A DNA stretch of 64,000 nucleotides. It comes from CAYIHX01 sp964363305. GTDB lineage: Bacteria; Bdellovibrionota; UBA1018. The stretch spans positions 1 to 64,000 of the forward strand of contig CAYIHX010000018.1 of NCBI GenBank assembly GCA_964363305.1. The letters run 5' to 3'. Under the pieces are notes generated by a model. It saw only the letters and a list, made by a program, of their open reading frames with translations, ran no database searches and was not told the origin of the DNA. The stretch's first letter is position 1. Every line of letters starts with the position of its first letter. Below are positions 24,104 through 32,313 of this stretch, piece after piece. The translations under genes and the position numbers were made by a program.

Positions 24104-24757
24104 ATGGGTCAATGGCTTTCCGCGCCGCTCAAGGAAATGAAGTTCAATCCGGATTATTTAGGATTCTGGACGGCGTTGTCACGTCCTATTGGCGGCTTTC
24201 TTTTTGCCTGGATGAGACTCGTTGAGTGGACTTCTCGCGTAAAAGTGATTGGGTCATTGCCGGATCATCCGGAGGCTGTGATTTACGTGAACTGGCATCA
24301 GCATTTACCTTTTTTAATTACCCATCACGGACGTCTGGGACGCTGGATGCTTGTGAGTCGCGCCCCCTACATGGAACCGATCGCACGGTGGTGCGTTTAC
24401 TCTGGCTTGCGGCTCGTTCGAGGGGGATCCGGAGATGGTGGCAGGAGCGCGGTTTTGTCGCTGCAAGAGTTGTTGAAAAAAAATGAGTCCATAGTGATCG
24501 CAGTCGATGGACCTGCCGGGCCCGCATTTGAGGTCAAGCGCGGCTGCTTGGAGTTGGCTCGGGCTACAGGCGCCGAGATCGTTCCCGTTTCTTATCGATG
24601 CCAATCAGCATCTCCCAATAAAAAGCGTTGGGATTATTCCCTTCGGCCCACCTTCTTTGATCAAATCGAAATCGAGTACGGCGATCCCATCCGCTGCGAT
24701 CCCGACAGATCCGATCAAGAGCTTCTATTGAGGATCAAACAAGCTCTAGGTCAATGA
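24104..24757 (+). CDS. DUF374/LPLAT-like acyltransferase
   Basis: 217 residues. The protein has the lysophospholipid-acyltransferase fold signatures of the DUF374 group: an early His block in YVNWHQHLPFLI, a conserved arginine/glycine segment LVRGGSGDGGRSA, and DGPAGPAFEVKRGCLELA with TGAEIVPVSYRC. Such proteins sit on the inner face of the cytoplasmic membrane and are thought to acylate lipid or lipid A precursors. The N-terminus has an amphipathic or membrane helix (GGFLFAWMRLVEWTSRV). The substrate is unknown. The gene stands alone. Confidence 0.8.
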   Translation: MGQWLSAPLKEMKFNPDYLGFWTALSRPIGGFLFAWMRLVEWTSRVKVIGSLPDHPEAVIYVNWHQHLPFLITHHGRLGRWMLVSRAPYMEPIARWCVYSGLRLVRGGSGDGGRSAVLSLQELLKKNESIVIAVDGPAGPAFEVKRGCLELARATGAEIVPVSYRCQSASPNKKRWDYSLRPTFFDQIEIEYGDPIRCDPDRSDQELLLRIKQALGQ

Positions 24758-24817
24758 GGTATGCTCCTTGCTTCCCCTCTTTCGGGTCGTCGGTTGAGGA
24801 CAGGAAAACGATCAGGT

Positions 24818-24833
24818 GGGGCGTAGTCGCCCC
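24818..24833 (+). promoter_or_regulatory. short GC hairpin before a small gene
   Basis: GGGGCG-TAGT-CGCCCC, six-base stem with four-base loop, ten bases before the AGGAGGA site of the small gene at 24857. No T-tract follows, so it is more likely an mRNA leader element than a terminator. Confidence 0.4.
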
Positions 24834-24856
24834 CTCATGAGACAGGAGGAATCAAT

Positions 24857-25042
24857 ATGAAATCGGCTCGCACTGAAACTGAAGAGGATGAGCTCCGCGA
24901 AGTCGAGATGGAGGTTTCACGGATGGAGGGTGAGGGGGGAGTGCCTCAGCCCGGGCGTCCGACCGTTGAACCGGCTCCTTTGACGAGCGTGGGCATAGGT
25001 CAGAAGGCTATTGAGAGAGGCGGGATTGCCCGCTCAGCCTGA
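24857..25042 (+). CDS. small acidic protein
   Basis: 61 residues, preceded by an excellent ribosome site (CAGGAGGAATCAAT then ATG). The first third is strongly acidic and helical (TETEEDELREVEMEVSRMEG), the rest is Pro/Gly-rich. It has no signal peptide and no known domain. The strong translation signal is the main support for its being real. It ends inside the possible 5' extension of the next gene, whose start is placed downstream. Confidence 0.55.
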   Translation: MKSARTETEEDELREVEMEVSRMEGEGGVPQPGRPTVEPAPLTSVGIGQKAIERGGIARSA

Positions 25043-25097
25043 GGTGCGGAGGCTATTTTTATTGTTGCGCGGTGCATTATATGTGCTACTTGGCGGC

Positions 25098-25730
25098 ATG
25101 GAGATTATTCATTTGCGCGTCTGGAGACTTATCGGAGCCATCGCCCTTTTTCTGATGGTGTCGTCGTCGGTCCCTCAAAACGCCAACGCATTCTTCGAGG
25201 GGAATTATGCGTGGAACTCCGCATGTGCGCATAATCCTTGCCTCGCGTTCGTTTTTGATCGGACGCCTGAGTATAGCTTCCTCCGACAAAACCTTTCAGC
25301 CGATGCACAAGGGGGTGATTTCGCTCTCAATGCAGGTGGCCTTCGAGTGATGTGCCAATCGCAGTGGCCCATCGCGAACTGTGCCGTCTCAATTTTTCAG
25401 GGTGGACCGTCGTCTGAGAATAAAGTTCGGTTGCTAGCCTGGAATTCAGAAAACAACCAAGCGACCGTCCAGATTTCGGTGAGCAATCCTCGCGATGCCC
25501 AGAGACTATGGAGCCTGCTGCGCTCTACGAGCCAGCCCTCCGACGGTGGCGCGGGCCTGACCAGAAGACTCGTGGTGCAGACCGACCCTCGGACGCGAAC
25601 TTACAACGACTGCAATCGGTCTTTGGAGTTCGAATGCAACCGTTCCTCGGTGGAAGAAAATCCGGTCTGCCAGGTAACCATGGAGACGGCGTCACGTTGC
25701 GTCTACCCCCCTCGGTGGGAACAAAATTAG
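25098..25730 (+). CDS. small exported Cys-rich protein
   Basis: The frame opens further upstream, but the start is placed at 25098 where a signal peptide begins (RLIGAIALFLMVSSSVPQNANA). The ~210-residue product has eight cysteines in the mature part (SACAHNPCLAF, VMCQSQWPIANC, NDCNRSLEFECN, VCQVTM, SRCVYPP), suggesting several disulphides and an extracytoplasmic place. No family was recognised. It converges on the next gene with a four-base overlap of the stops. Confidence 0.72.
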   Translation: MEIIHLRVWRLIGAIALFLMVSSSVPQNANAFFEGNYAWNSACAHNPCLAFVFDRTPEYSFLRQNLSADAQGGDFALNAGGLRVMCQSQWPIANCAVSIFQGGPSSENKVRLLAWNSENNQATVQISVSNPRDAQRLWSLLRSTSQPSDGGAGLTRRLVVQTDPRTRTYNDCNRSLEFECNRSSVEENPVCQVTMETASRCVYPPRWEQN

Positions 25731-26908
25731 CGGGTCGAAGATATCCCGACCTTCAAGATGGGAAGCGGAAACCAGGTCACCAGGCCCCTGATCGTGCGGA
25801 GAGGGCGAATGGATTTTCCGGAATCATCTTTAAACCAAGAAAAATGGATGCAGTCGGCAACGTGCCACTCCTTCGGGAAGTCGTGCCATCCATAGGCGAT
25901 CCCGTGATGCCGAGGAAGAATGCCGACCCAGTCGTTTCCCGTGAGTCGGAGAAGATAGGATTTCGCGTCTCCGAGCTCAAAAGGTAGCTTGGCCTCGTGG
26001 AGCGCGAGCGCGATCCGACAGGTTTCAGCCAGCCGGGTGCTGGAAAAGGCGCTGAGCAAAACCTTCCATTTTTTGTCAGAGTCATCTTGGACCACGGCCA
26101 TGTCGATGTGGGTCGAGTTCCCGCCACGGTAGATCTCCCAAGGATGGCAGCCCATCCGTTCCTTGTCGTTGTACCAACGCTCAAAATCTTCTGCCGAATC
26201 GGGATCGATCTTCTTCAGGCCGCCGTCCCGATGGTCAGCCCATCGGTCGTAGAGCGCAAAACCAGATTGGCCCAGGTCGAGTTCGGGATGGGATTTTCGC
26301 CCATTGGCCAAATAGGCGACGCGGCAATAGTCGAAATATTTCCGTGCGGTCATGCTGTCGAGCTTCGTCTCCGGATATCCTGACAACAGGGCGACCATCT
26401 TCTTGATCTCTGAAGCCTTCAGCTCCAGATCGTATCTCAGGTATTCGGGAATCAGATCTCGGACGAATGAGCGAGGGATAATCCCCTGGCGCAGGTGCAC
26501 CGAGACGCTGCGATTAAGGTGGCAATGGTACGCGACCGAGTCCTGCCGAACTTCCTTGTGGACCTGCCGCAAAAGCGAGGGAAGGGCATCGAAAAATGTT
26601 TGGGTTTTCAGGTCGAACTCACATTCCTTTTCTGTGGAGAAGGAGTCCCAATCGCTGCCCGAAAAATAATAAATTCCGTTGTATTTCGTGACGCGCAGAT
26701 ATTGCCAGCGGCTCCGATGCGGAAGGTAGAACTCCCATATCAAGTCACCACAGTCTTGCCGTGGGACAAATAAGTGAAGCGCGGCGATGATTTTCTTCAG
26801 TGTTTTATCCATAAAGTGCTCAGGTACGGCATCTCCTAGGCGATCCCAACTGAAAGTCCCGGACAATCTTTTTCTTCCGTGCCGATCCGAAACACTTGTT
26901 TCGGGCAA
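25727..26908 (-). CDS. protein of unknown function
   Basis: 393 residues if TTG 26908 is used; ATG 26812 (MDKTLKKIIAAL) is the alternative and gives 361. Residues before it (SGTFSWDRLGDAVPEHF) look protein-like, so the longer form is kept. No signal peptide or membrane segment. The C-terminal half has blocks that look conserved (HPWEIYRGGNSTHIDMAV, SSTRLAETCRIALALHEAKL, SYLLRLTGNDWVGILPRHHG). I do not recognise the family. It probably acts in the cytoplasm. Confidence 0.65.
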   Translation of the reverse strand: MPETSVSDRHGRKRLSGTFSWDRLGDAVPEHFMDKTLKKIIAALHLFVPRQDCGDLIWEFYLPHRSRWQYLRVTKYNGIYYFSGSDWDSFSTEKECEFDLKTQTFFDALPSLLRQVHKEVRQDSVAYHCHLNRSVSVHLRQGIIPRSFVRDLIPEYLRYDLELKASEIKKMVALLSGYPETKLDSMTARKYFDYCRVAYLANGRKSHPELDLGQSGFALYDRWADHRDGGLKKIDPDSAEDFERWYNDKERMGCHPWEIYRGGNSTHIDMAVVQDDSDKKWKVLLSAFSSTRLAETCRIALALHEAKLPFELGDAKSYLLRLTGNDWVGILPRHHGIAYGWHDFPKEWHVADCIHFSWFKDDSGKSIRPLRTIRGLVTWFPLPILKVGISSTR

Positions 26909-26970
26909 AAAAAGAGTTTATCAGGCAGAGGTTGACTCATCGCATCAAAGTGGATAAGTCGCCAAGACTT

Positions 26971-29529
26971 ATGAAATTTTCCTGCGTAAGACTGAGTGTT
27001 TTCTTTTGTGTTTTCGCTCTGTTATCGGCTGGTTGCGATGGGTCCGATCCCGCGCTGACCTTTGACTCACCCGCTCTCGACTTTGGGCGGATCGCATTGA
27101 CTGGAACCGCGCAGCGCACCTTAGTGCTGAAAAATCTGACCGAAAAAAGCGCGACTCTCAGGGATCTTTCTCCGGAAGCGCTCGGGGTCGCGGCGCCCTT
27201 TGAGCTTCTCGCTGAGTCGACTTGTACGACTGGAATGGTGCTTCAGGCCGGCTCCGGCATGTGCACGTTAGTCTTTCGGTTCTCCCCCACGGCCGTGGGT
27301 GTCTTCGGCTTTCCTTTGAACCTCCGGTACCGTTTCGCAGAGGCCGATGCCGACCGCTCGACGGCGGCTCAAATCTCAGGCGAGGGATTTCTCGACTGCG
27401 CATTCACCCCTGACCATCCGCTCTGCCCTGAAGACGCGGATCTCTCGTTCACGCCCGCGCGTGAACTCAATTTCGGACGGGTGGACGTGACCTTCGACGC
27501 GACTCAAATCGTCACGATCACCAACACGGATGCTGACGAATCCGTCACCTTGGGGACGATCAACCCCAGTACGCTGGGAATCTCCGCCCCCTTCACCCTG
27601 CTTCCGGGGACGACCTGCACAAGCGGAATGATCTTGGCCTCGCAAACTGGATCCTGTGTCATCGCGATTCGGGTGAATCCGGTTGCCCCGGGTGAAATGG
27701 CGTTCACGCTTTCAGTGCCTTTCACGGAGGAGCACAACACTCTTTTGGAGACGGCGCGGTTGCCGGTTCGAGCCGTCGGCAACCTGAACTGCGTTCGGAC
27801 TCCCGATCACCCGCTCTGCCCCGAAGACGCGGATGTCCATTTTTCGGGAGAGCCGGAAGTGGACTTCGGCTCGGTCGATATTTTCACCTCTTCTTCTCGG
27901 GTCATCACGGTCACGAACACCGATGTCGACGAGACCGTTACTCTCGGCGAGATCAGCGATGCGGCTCTGCATATCGGAACGGAATATCAAGTGATTGCCG
28001 GAACCACCTGCGAAACCGGGATGGTACTGGCGGCCAACGGTGGCAATTGCGCGCTCGTCATCGAGTACTTTCCCACCTCGAATGCCTTTCAGCGCGAGAT
28101 CCTCGACCTCAGTTTTGTTGAGCAAAACAACACTCTGATCGAAGTCGCGAACGTTCGCTTCGTGGGGTACGGGATGCTCAACTGCGCTCTCGACTCGGGC
28201 CTCGCCGCATCTCGTGCTTCCGGCGTCACGGAGGCGCAAACGCGTAACGCCGCCGAAGCCGCTCGCGGTCGCACGGACGGAGCTGCGCTGACCTACGAAG
28301 ACGGTCGCCGCCGCACCTACACGGATGCCTACAATGCGGCCTATGGCACCGCATACGATTTTGCTTACGGTACTTCGTACACGCGTGCGTACGATACCGG
28401 CTACCGCCGCGAGTATGATCGCTCCTATCGAAGCACTTACACCGACCGGTTCACCCAGCTTGTCAGCGACACGAGTGTCTGCTCGCGCGGGGCCACGAGT
28501 GGTCGTGCGGACGGAGAGACTGCGGGCTTCACGGACGGCTCTTACGACGGGTACGCCGATGGTTATGCAATCGGCTATCCGTTCGGCGGCGACGATGGAT
28601 ATTCCGAGGGCGTCGACTCGGCCTATGCGGATTGCACGGCCGCGGGGGGAACTCCCTCCTACGATGCGACCGAGCCTTTTCCGGGTTTCAGTGGTCCCGC
28701 CGCCAGCTCGTCCTCGCGAGGAGGAGAGCGACCTGGCATCTCACCCATGGATGCGGTCTTCGTGACGGGTTGCTACAATCAAGGTTACAACACCACGCTC
28801 GACGCGAATGCATACTGGAACGCGTTCAACGCGGCCGTGGCGGCAAACTCGGAATACCAGCGTGGTCTCCGCGAGGGAACTTCCCAGGGCACTGCGAACG
28901 GTACTCGCGACGGGACGGCTCTTGGAAATACGAACGGTACGCTTGCGGGCGATGGCGACGGCGCCCTCCGTGGACGAAGCGATGGCGTGGCTGAGGCCTT
29001 GGTGGATGCGGAGTTGGCTGCCGAACCGGTCCGCGAGGGGATCTACAACGACTGTTACGCGAGTTCGTACGCGAGTGGCTATTCCGGACAGTACACCTAC
29101 TGGTACGATGCCGAGTACGATAGCGGGTATACCGACGGGTACAATGATGGGCATGACGACACCTTCGGAACCGGCTACAACGACGTTGAATGCTGCCGTT
29201 ATGACTGGAGCGACTTTGATGGAGATTACATCTGGACCTGTACCCGCGGAAGTTTTGCGCAAGAGCGCTCACTTGCGCCGGGTCAGCTCACGCGGGGTCG
29301 CGGCTCACGCTACGGCACTGGAAAATCCTGGTGGGTCGCCTCGGGCGAAGGCACGATGGGCGATCGATTTGTCCGATCGCGCGCGCCTCTCTGGTATGCA
29401 CGCGAGGCGGGCGTTGCTGCGGCTGCCAAGCTCGAGCTTGGGCGAGCCATCACGCGGGGCATGGAAATTCGATCCGCGTTGCGCCAGGAGAAACGCCTGT
29501 CTCCGCCCGCGACGCCTCGGCGTCGGTGA
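26971..29529 (+). CDS. large lipoprotein: choice-of-anchor-D-like repeats plus G/Y-periodic region
   Basis: The start at 26971 gives a signal peptide with lipobox (VFFCVFALLSAGC). Residues ~30-435 hold three ~130-residue Ig-like repeats that start DFGRI/NFGRV/DFGSV. Each repeat contains TCTTGMVLQ, TCTSGMILA or TCETGMVLA and is separated by (T/R)PDHPLCPEDAD. This is the choice-of-anchor D/ASPM-like pattern. From ~440 the sequence has four-residue periodicity: Tyr every fourth residue (TDAYNAAYGTAYDFAYGTSY), then Gly every fourth (DGYADGYAIGYPFGGDDGYS and REGTSQGTANGTRDGTALGN). This is like the deca-GX3 motif of Yae1 but much longer. The last ~100 residues are basic. It is probably a surface structural or adhesive protein. 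Confidence 0.78.
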   Translation: MKFSCVRLSVFFCVFALLSAGCDGSDPALTFDSPALDFGRIALTGTAQRTLVLKNLTEKSATLRDLSPEALGVAAPFELLAESTCTTGMVLQAGSGMCTLVFRFSPTAVGVFGFPLNLRYRFAEADADRSTAAQISGEGFLDCAFTPDHPLCPEDADLSFTPARELNFGRVDVTFDATQIVTITNTDADESVTLGTINPSTLGISAPFTLLPGTTCTSGMILASQTGSCVIAIRVNPVAPGEMAFTLSVPFTEEHNTLLETARLPVRAVGNLNCVRTPDHPLCPEDADVHFSGEPEVDFGSVDIFTSSSRVITVTNTDVDETVTLGEISDAALHIGTEYQVIAGTTCETGMVLAANGGNCALVIEYFPTSNAFQREILDLSFVEQNNTLIEVANVRFVGYGMLNCALDSGLAASRASGVTEAQTRNAAEAARGRTDGAALTYEDGRRRTYTDAYNAAYGTAYDFAYGTSYTRAYDTGYRREYDRSYRSTYTDRFTQLVSDTSVCSRGATSGRADGETAGFTDGSYDGYADGYAIGYPFGGDDGYSEGVDSAYADCTAAGGTPSYDATEPFPGFSGPAASSSSRGGERPGISPMDAVFVTGCYNQGYNTTLDANAYWNAFNAAVAANSEYQRGLREGTSQGTANGTRDGTALGNTNGTLAGDGDGALRGRSDGVAEALVDAELAAEPVREGIYNDCYASSYASGYSGQYTYWYDAEYDSGYTDGYNDGHDDTFGTGYNDVECCRYDWSDFDGDYIWTCTRGSFAQERSLAPGQLTRGRGSRYGTGKSWWVASGEGTMGDRFVRSRAPLWYAREAGVAAAAKLELGRAITRGMEIRSALRQEKRLSPPATPRRR

Positions 29530-29564
29530 TTCGGTGCGGGCCAAGGTTGTAGCCCAAAGATAGC

Positions 29565-29580
29565 CTGTGTTAAAACACAG
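29565..29580. promoter_or_regulatory. short inverted repeat
   Basis: CTGTGTT-AA-AACACAG. It lies 35 bases past the stop of the large lipoprotein and 28 bases before a promoter, so it could be an operator. No T-tract follows. Confidence 0.35.
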
Positions 29581-29604
29581 TTAACTCACCCATTTATACG
29601 CTTC

Positions 29605-29613
29605 TGGTATAAT
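29605..29613 (+). promoter_or_regulatory. extended -10 promoter
   Basis: TGG-TATAAT, a consensus extended -10. Transcription would start near 29620, five bases from ATG 29625, so the leader is nearly absent. Confidence 0.6.
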
Positions 29614-29624
29614 TGATCTCACGA

Positions 29625-30344
29625 ATGTCCCAGTCGCGCCGACTTGTCTTCACGTGCGCCGTACTCGCCGCGCAGCCTTCCTGCAGCTGGGTATCCTATG
29701 TCTTGTCGATCGAATCTACGGGGAGCGGGAGCGGCGTTTTCGTTACGGATAGTGCTGATCTCAGATGCCGGGCGCCAAGTGACCTGAGCGAACACGTGGC
29801 TTGTGAGATTTCTTATTTGCCAAAGGAAGATCCCGGTCCCGCGCCGACGGTGACGCTGAGAGCGCTGGCATCTGACGATTCACGTTTTCTTGGCTGGACC
29901 GGCGTATGTCTGGGGACCGACCCGTGCACGGTCACTATAGACGACAGCAAAAAACTTTCAGCGGAATTTGTGAGGGTCGACTACGGGACCTCGATGAGGG
30001 CCGATCGATTGGGAAACTCGATAGTCACCGGGACCTTCTACGCGACAAAAACCATTGGCAACACGTTGCTTTCGAGCGTGGGTGACGTAGATGTGTTCGT
30101 CGTGAAATATGGAGTGGGCTCTTCGGTACCTGTTTGGATTAGTCAGCTCGGAGGAGTAGGCATCGAGTGGCCTCAGAGTCTCGAGGTAGATGTGAGTGGC
30201 GATATTTTGCTTCAGCTGACGGTCAAGGGCTCTGTCTCGGTTTCGGGTTCGAGCTACAGTTGTACCGACCCCCATCAGATGCTCATTGTGAAGTTGGCCG
30301 GAGCTGATGGAGCGGTTCTATGGAGCCGTTGTCTCATTCAGTAG
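29625..30344 (+). CDS. exported InlB/SBBP-like protein, paralogue 1
   Basis: ATG 29625 is preferred over TTG 29613, which lies in the -10. 239 residues. A signal-like N-terminus with a possible lipobox (LAAQPSC) leads to a divergent InlB B-repeat (FLGWTGVCLGTDPCTVTIDD, KKLSAEF). One SBBP/beta-propeller-like blade follows (DRLGNSIVTGTFYATKTIGN, VWISQLGGVGIEWPQSLEVD). Full-length relatives normally have several blades, so this may be a short family member or a truncated copy. The next gene is a paralogue with the same plan. Location outside the inner membrane is inferred. Confidence 0.65.
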   Translation: MSQSRRLVFTCAVLAAQPSCSWVSYVLSIESTGSGSGVFVTDSADLRCRAPSDLSEHVACEISYLPKEDPGPAPTVTLRALASDDSRFLGWTGVCLGTDPCTVTIDDSKKLSAEFVRVDYGTSMRADRLGNSIVTGTFYATKTIGNTLLSSVGDVDVFVVKYGVGSSVPVWISQLGGVGIEWPQSLEVDVSGDILLQLTVKGSVSVSGSSYSCTDPHQMLIVKLAGADGAVLWSRCLIQ

Positions 30345-30350
30345 GAGATT

Positions 30351-31118
30351 ATGAAAACGCCTTGGATAGCGAGCGTCCCATTTTTGCGAATCAGTCGACG
30401 CGGCACCCAGCTTTGCGTGATGGCTGTCCTTTGCATTTTGGCGTCCTGCAGGGCCGGGAATTTTAAGTTTATTGAAACTCAGTTGCACGTGTCAGTTGTT
30501 GGCAATGGCCTCGTTCAGGGTGTCGATGGCGAACCGACGTGTACGCGTGCTCCGGATTCGAATTGTGTGGAGCGTCGAGTTCGGTCAGAGGGAGCGCCGA
30601 TGACTCGCCCCCTGACAACTTTGTCCGCAACCCCGGCCGATGATTCGGTCTTTGTTTCGTGGTCGGGCGATTGCAGCGGTAGCGGGAGTTGCACGGTCGA
30701 TCTATCTGATGCGGACAAGAGTGTGACCGCCACTTTTCTGAAGGTTGCTTATAAACCCCTCACGGTTCTGCATCCGAATGGTGATCTGACGATCGCAGGT
30801 ACTTTTAAGGATGCAACGGACCTCGGTGCGGGCCTTCTCTCATCTACCGGAGGCGTCGATATTTTTCTCGTGCGGATTTCCGGTACTACCGGTGCGACCT
30901 TATGGGCAATCCGCTTGGGCAGTAGCGGGACGGATCGGCCGGAATCTTTGATGATCGATGACAGCGGAAACCTCGTGGTAACCGGGTACGCGGGCGGGGG
31001 TTTCTCCCTGGGCCCCACTCAGTTGGACTGTTCCGCTGAGGGCGGCCAATTTGCCGCGATATTCGCGGCAAATACAGGGACTAGTGCCTCAGCAAGCTGC
31101 CTTGCAGCGTCCCTCTAG
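30351..31118 (+). CDS. lipoprotein, InlB/SBBP-like, paralogue 2
   Basis: 255 residues with a good ribosome site (TAGGAG, ATT, ATG). The signal peptide ends in lipobox LASC (VMAVLCILASC). It has the same layout as the gene before it: InlB-type repeat (FVSWSGDCSGSGSCTVDLSD, KSVTATF), then an SBBP-like blade (PNGDLTIAGTFKDATDLGAG, LWAIRLGSSGTDRPESLMID). Six bases separate the two genes, so they form an operon. The pair looks like a tandem duplication that has diverged. The function is probably surface binding. Confidence 0.7.
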   Translation: MKTPWIASVPFLRISRRGTQLCVMAVLCILASCRAGNFKFIETQLHVSVVGNGLVQGVDGEPTCTRAPDSNCVERRVRSEGAPMTRPLTTLSATPADDSVFVSWSGDCSGSGSCTVDLSDADKSVTATFLKVAYKPLTVLHPNGDLTIAGTFKDATDLGAGLLSSTGGVDIFLVRISGTTGATLWAIRLGSSGTDRPESLMIDDSGNLVVTGYAGGGFSLGPTQLDCSAEGGQFAAIFAANTGTSASASCLAASL

Positions 31119-31133
31119 CTCAGGGTCCCTATG

Positions 31134-31171
31134 CTGTTGACGCGCCGGGCATCAAAAAGTGCTCGGATCCC
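31134..31171. repeat. 38-bp exact repeat, copy 2
   Basis: Identical to 20738-20775. It lies two bases from the stop codon of the minus-strand hydrolase gene and 15 bases after the stop of the plus-strand lipoprotein gene. In both copies the orientation relative to the adjacent minus-strand stop is the same. Confidence 0.85.
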
Positions 31172-31173
31172 TT

Positions 31174-32208
31174 TTAAATATCTTCTGCGAGCGAATCCAA
31201 CAGCACGGACGAGAACGGCCCGGAGGTCTTCGCTTCGCCGAAGAGACCTTGTAGCGGCGCAAAACCATGCCCGAGGCCGGAGAAAAGGCGCAGCCCTTTG
31301 AGGCCCGAGAAGAAGCGCGAATCAACGAGAGGCCACTGGGAGTTGACCTGAGGATCAGCAGTTCCCTGGTAGAGATACACCGGGGCCGACACCTGTGTGG
31401 CGATCGAATCGAACGACGGCAGGGCTTTCATCGCGTTGTACCAGGCGAGGAGGTTCGGATCGGCGAGCATTCCTCGAATTTGTTGATACACCGTTCGAAA
31501 AAATGGAACGACTTCTTCACTCAGTGAAAGCGAATGGTCACCGTTGGCGTCAGCGGCGAGCAAGGGCGCGCCCGCGATCGGGTACACGGCACCTTCCGGT
31601 TGTTCAGAAGGATCCACGATGCCGTCGCGATTCAGGTCGAGCCGAGTGCTGACTAATCCAACCGGCCACTCCATGAACTGATAGTCGAGCAGCTCGTCAA
31701 TCGGGCGGGTGGGAAGCGCGAGGAGAAAGAGCTTGTCCACCGGAACGCGCGCCGCAAGGTGTACGGCGAGGAGCGCTCCTTCGCTGAAGCCGACTACATA
31801 GACTGGTACACCGGCTTCTCTGGTGCGGAGCATGGCGAGGGCATCTTCAGCATCGCGAAGCAAGTAGTCAAAGGTTTGGTGCGGCAACTCAGAAGGCGTC
31901 TCGAAGCCCCGCTTGGCGTACCGAAAAGTAGCAACTCCCTTTTCCGCCAAGGTCTGAGCCAGCTGCTCACTGAGCGCGGCCTTTTGTCCCTGGTATCCGG
32001 TTCCGACAAAGGGAGAGCTGACGTCCCCATCGAGGCCGACATTGCCAGATCCCGGCAGCAGCAAGGCGATCGCTTTCAGCGCGGAGGCGGGTCGTTCGAT
32101 CACCCCCGAGAGAGTCATGCCGTCTCGGGTAACGAGAGGTAACGTTTGAGCGGCCGAGGCGGGGGAGGCGAAGAAAATTCCTAGAACAATGGTGGCGTTG
32201 ACGATCAT
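31174..32208 (-). CDS. exported alpha/beta hydrolase with paired EF-hand-like loops
   Basis: 344 residues, ribosome site GGAGTGA, signal peptide MIVNATIVLGIFFASPASAA. The hydrolase triad is S142 (VVGFSEGALL), D285 (QGTADPQV) and H314 (GLGHGFAP), with an oxyanion LLPGSGN near residue 52. Between the Ser and Asp, in the cap region, are two 12-residue loops of EF-hand form: DLNRDGIVDPSE (191-202) and DANGDHSLSLSE (220-231), with acidic residues at positions 1, 3, 5 and 12. This suggests a calcium-bound or calcium-gated cap. It is related to periplasmic esterase/peptidase-like hydrolases; the substrate is unknown. Confidence 0.82.
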   Translation of the reverse strand: MIVNATIVLGIFFASPASAAQTLPLVTRDGMTLSGVIERPASALKAIALLLPGSGNVGLDGDVSSPFVGTGYQGQKAALSEQLAQTLAEKGVATFRYAKRGFETPSELPHQTFDYLLRDAEDALAMLRTREAGVPVYVVGFSEGALLAVHLAARVPVDKLFLLALPTRPIDELLDYQFMEWPVGLVSTRLDLNRDGIVDPSEQPEGAVYPIAGAPLLAADANGDHSLSLSEEVVPFFRTVYQQIRGMLADPNLLAWYNAMKALPSFDSIATQVSAPVYLYQGTADPQVNSQWPLVDSRFFSGLKGLRLFSGLGHGFAPLQGLFGEAKTSGPFSSVLLDSLAEDI

Positions 32209-32313
32209 TTAAGTCACTCCTTGTTGAGAGTTCCGCCTTAAACGAGGGAAAGTTGTCGCGCAAGAGCCAATTCACCTGTTGAGCAATCACACACTTTCGC
32301 TCAGACTCATCTC

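Noticed and set aside
27712..28239. Minus-strand frame in the large lipoprotein gene
   Set aside because: Opposite to repeated Ig-like domains; repeats on the coding strand explain its length.
28280..29160. Tyr/Gly periodic DNA considered as a microsatellite or CRISPR-like repeat
   Set aside because: The period is at the residue level (four codons) with varied codons, so it is a protein feature.
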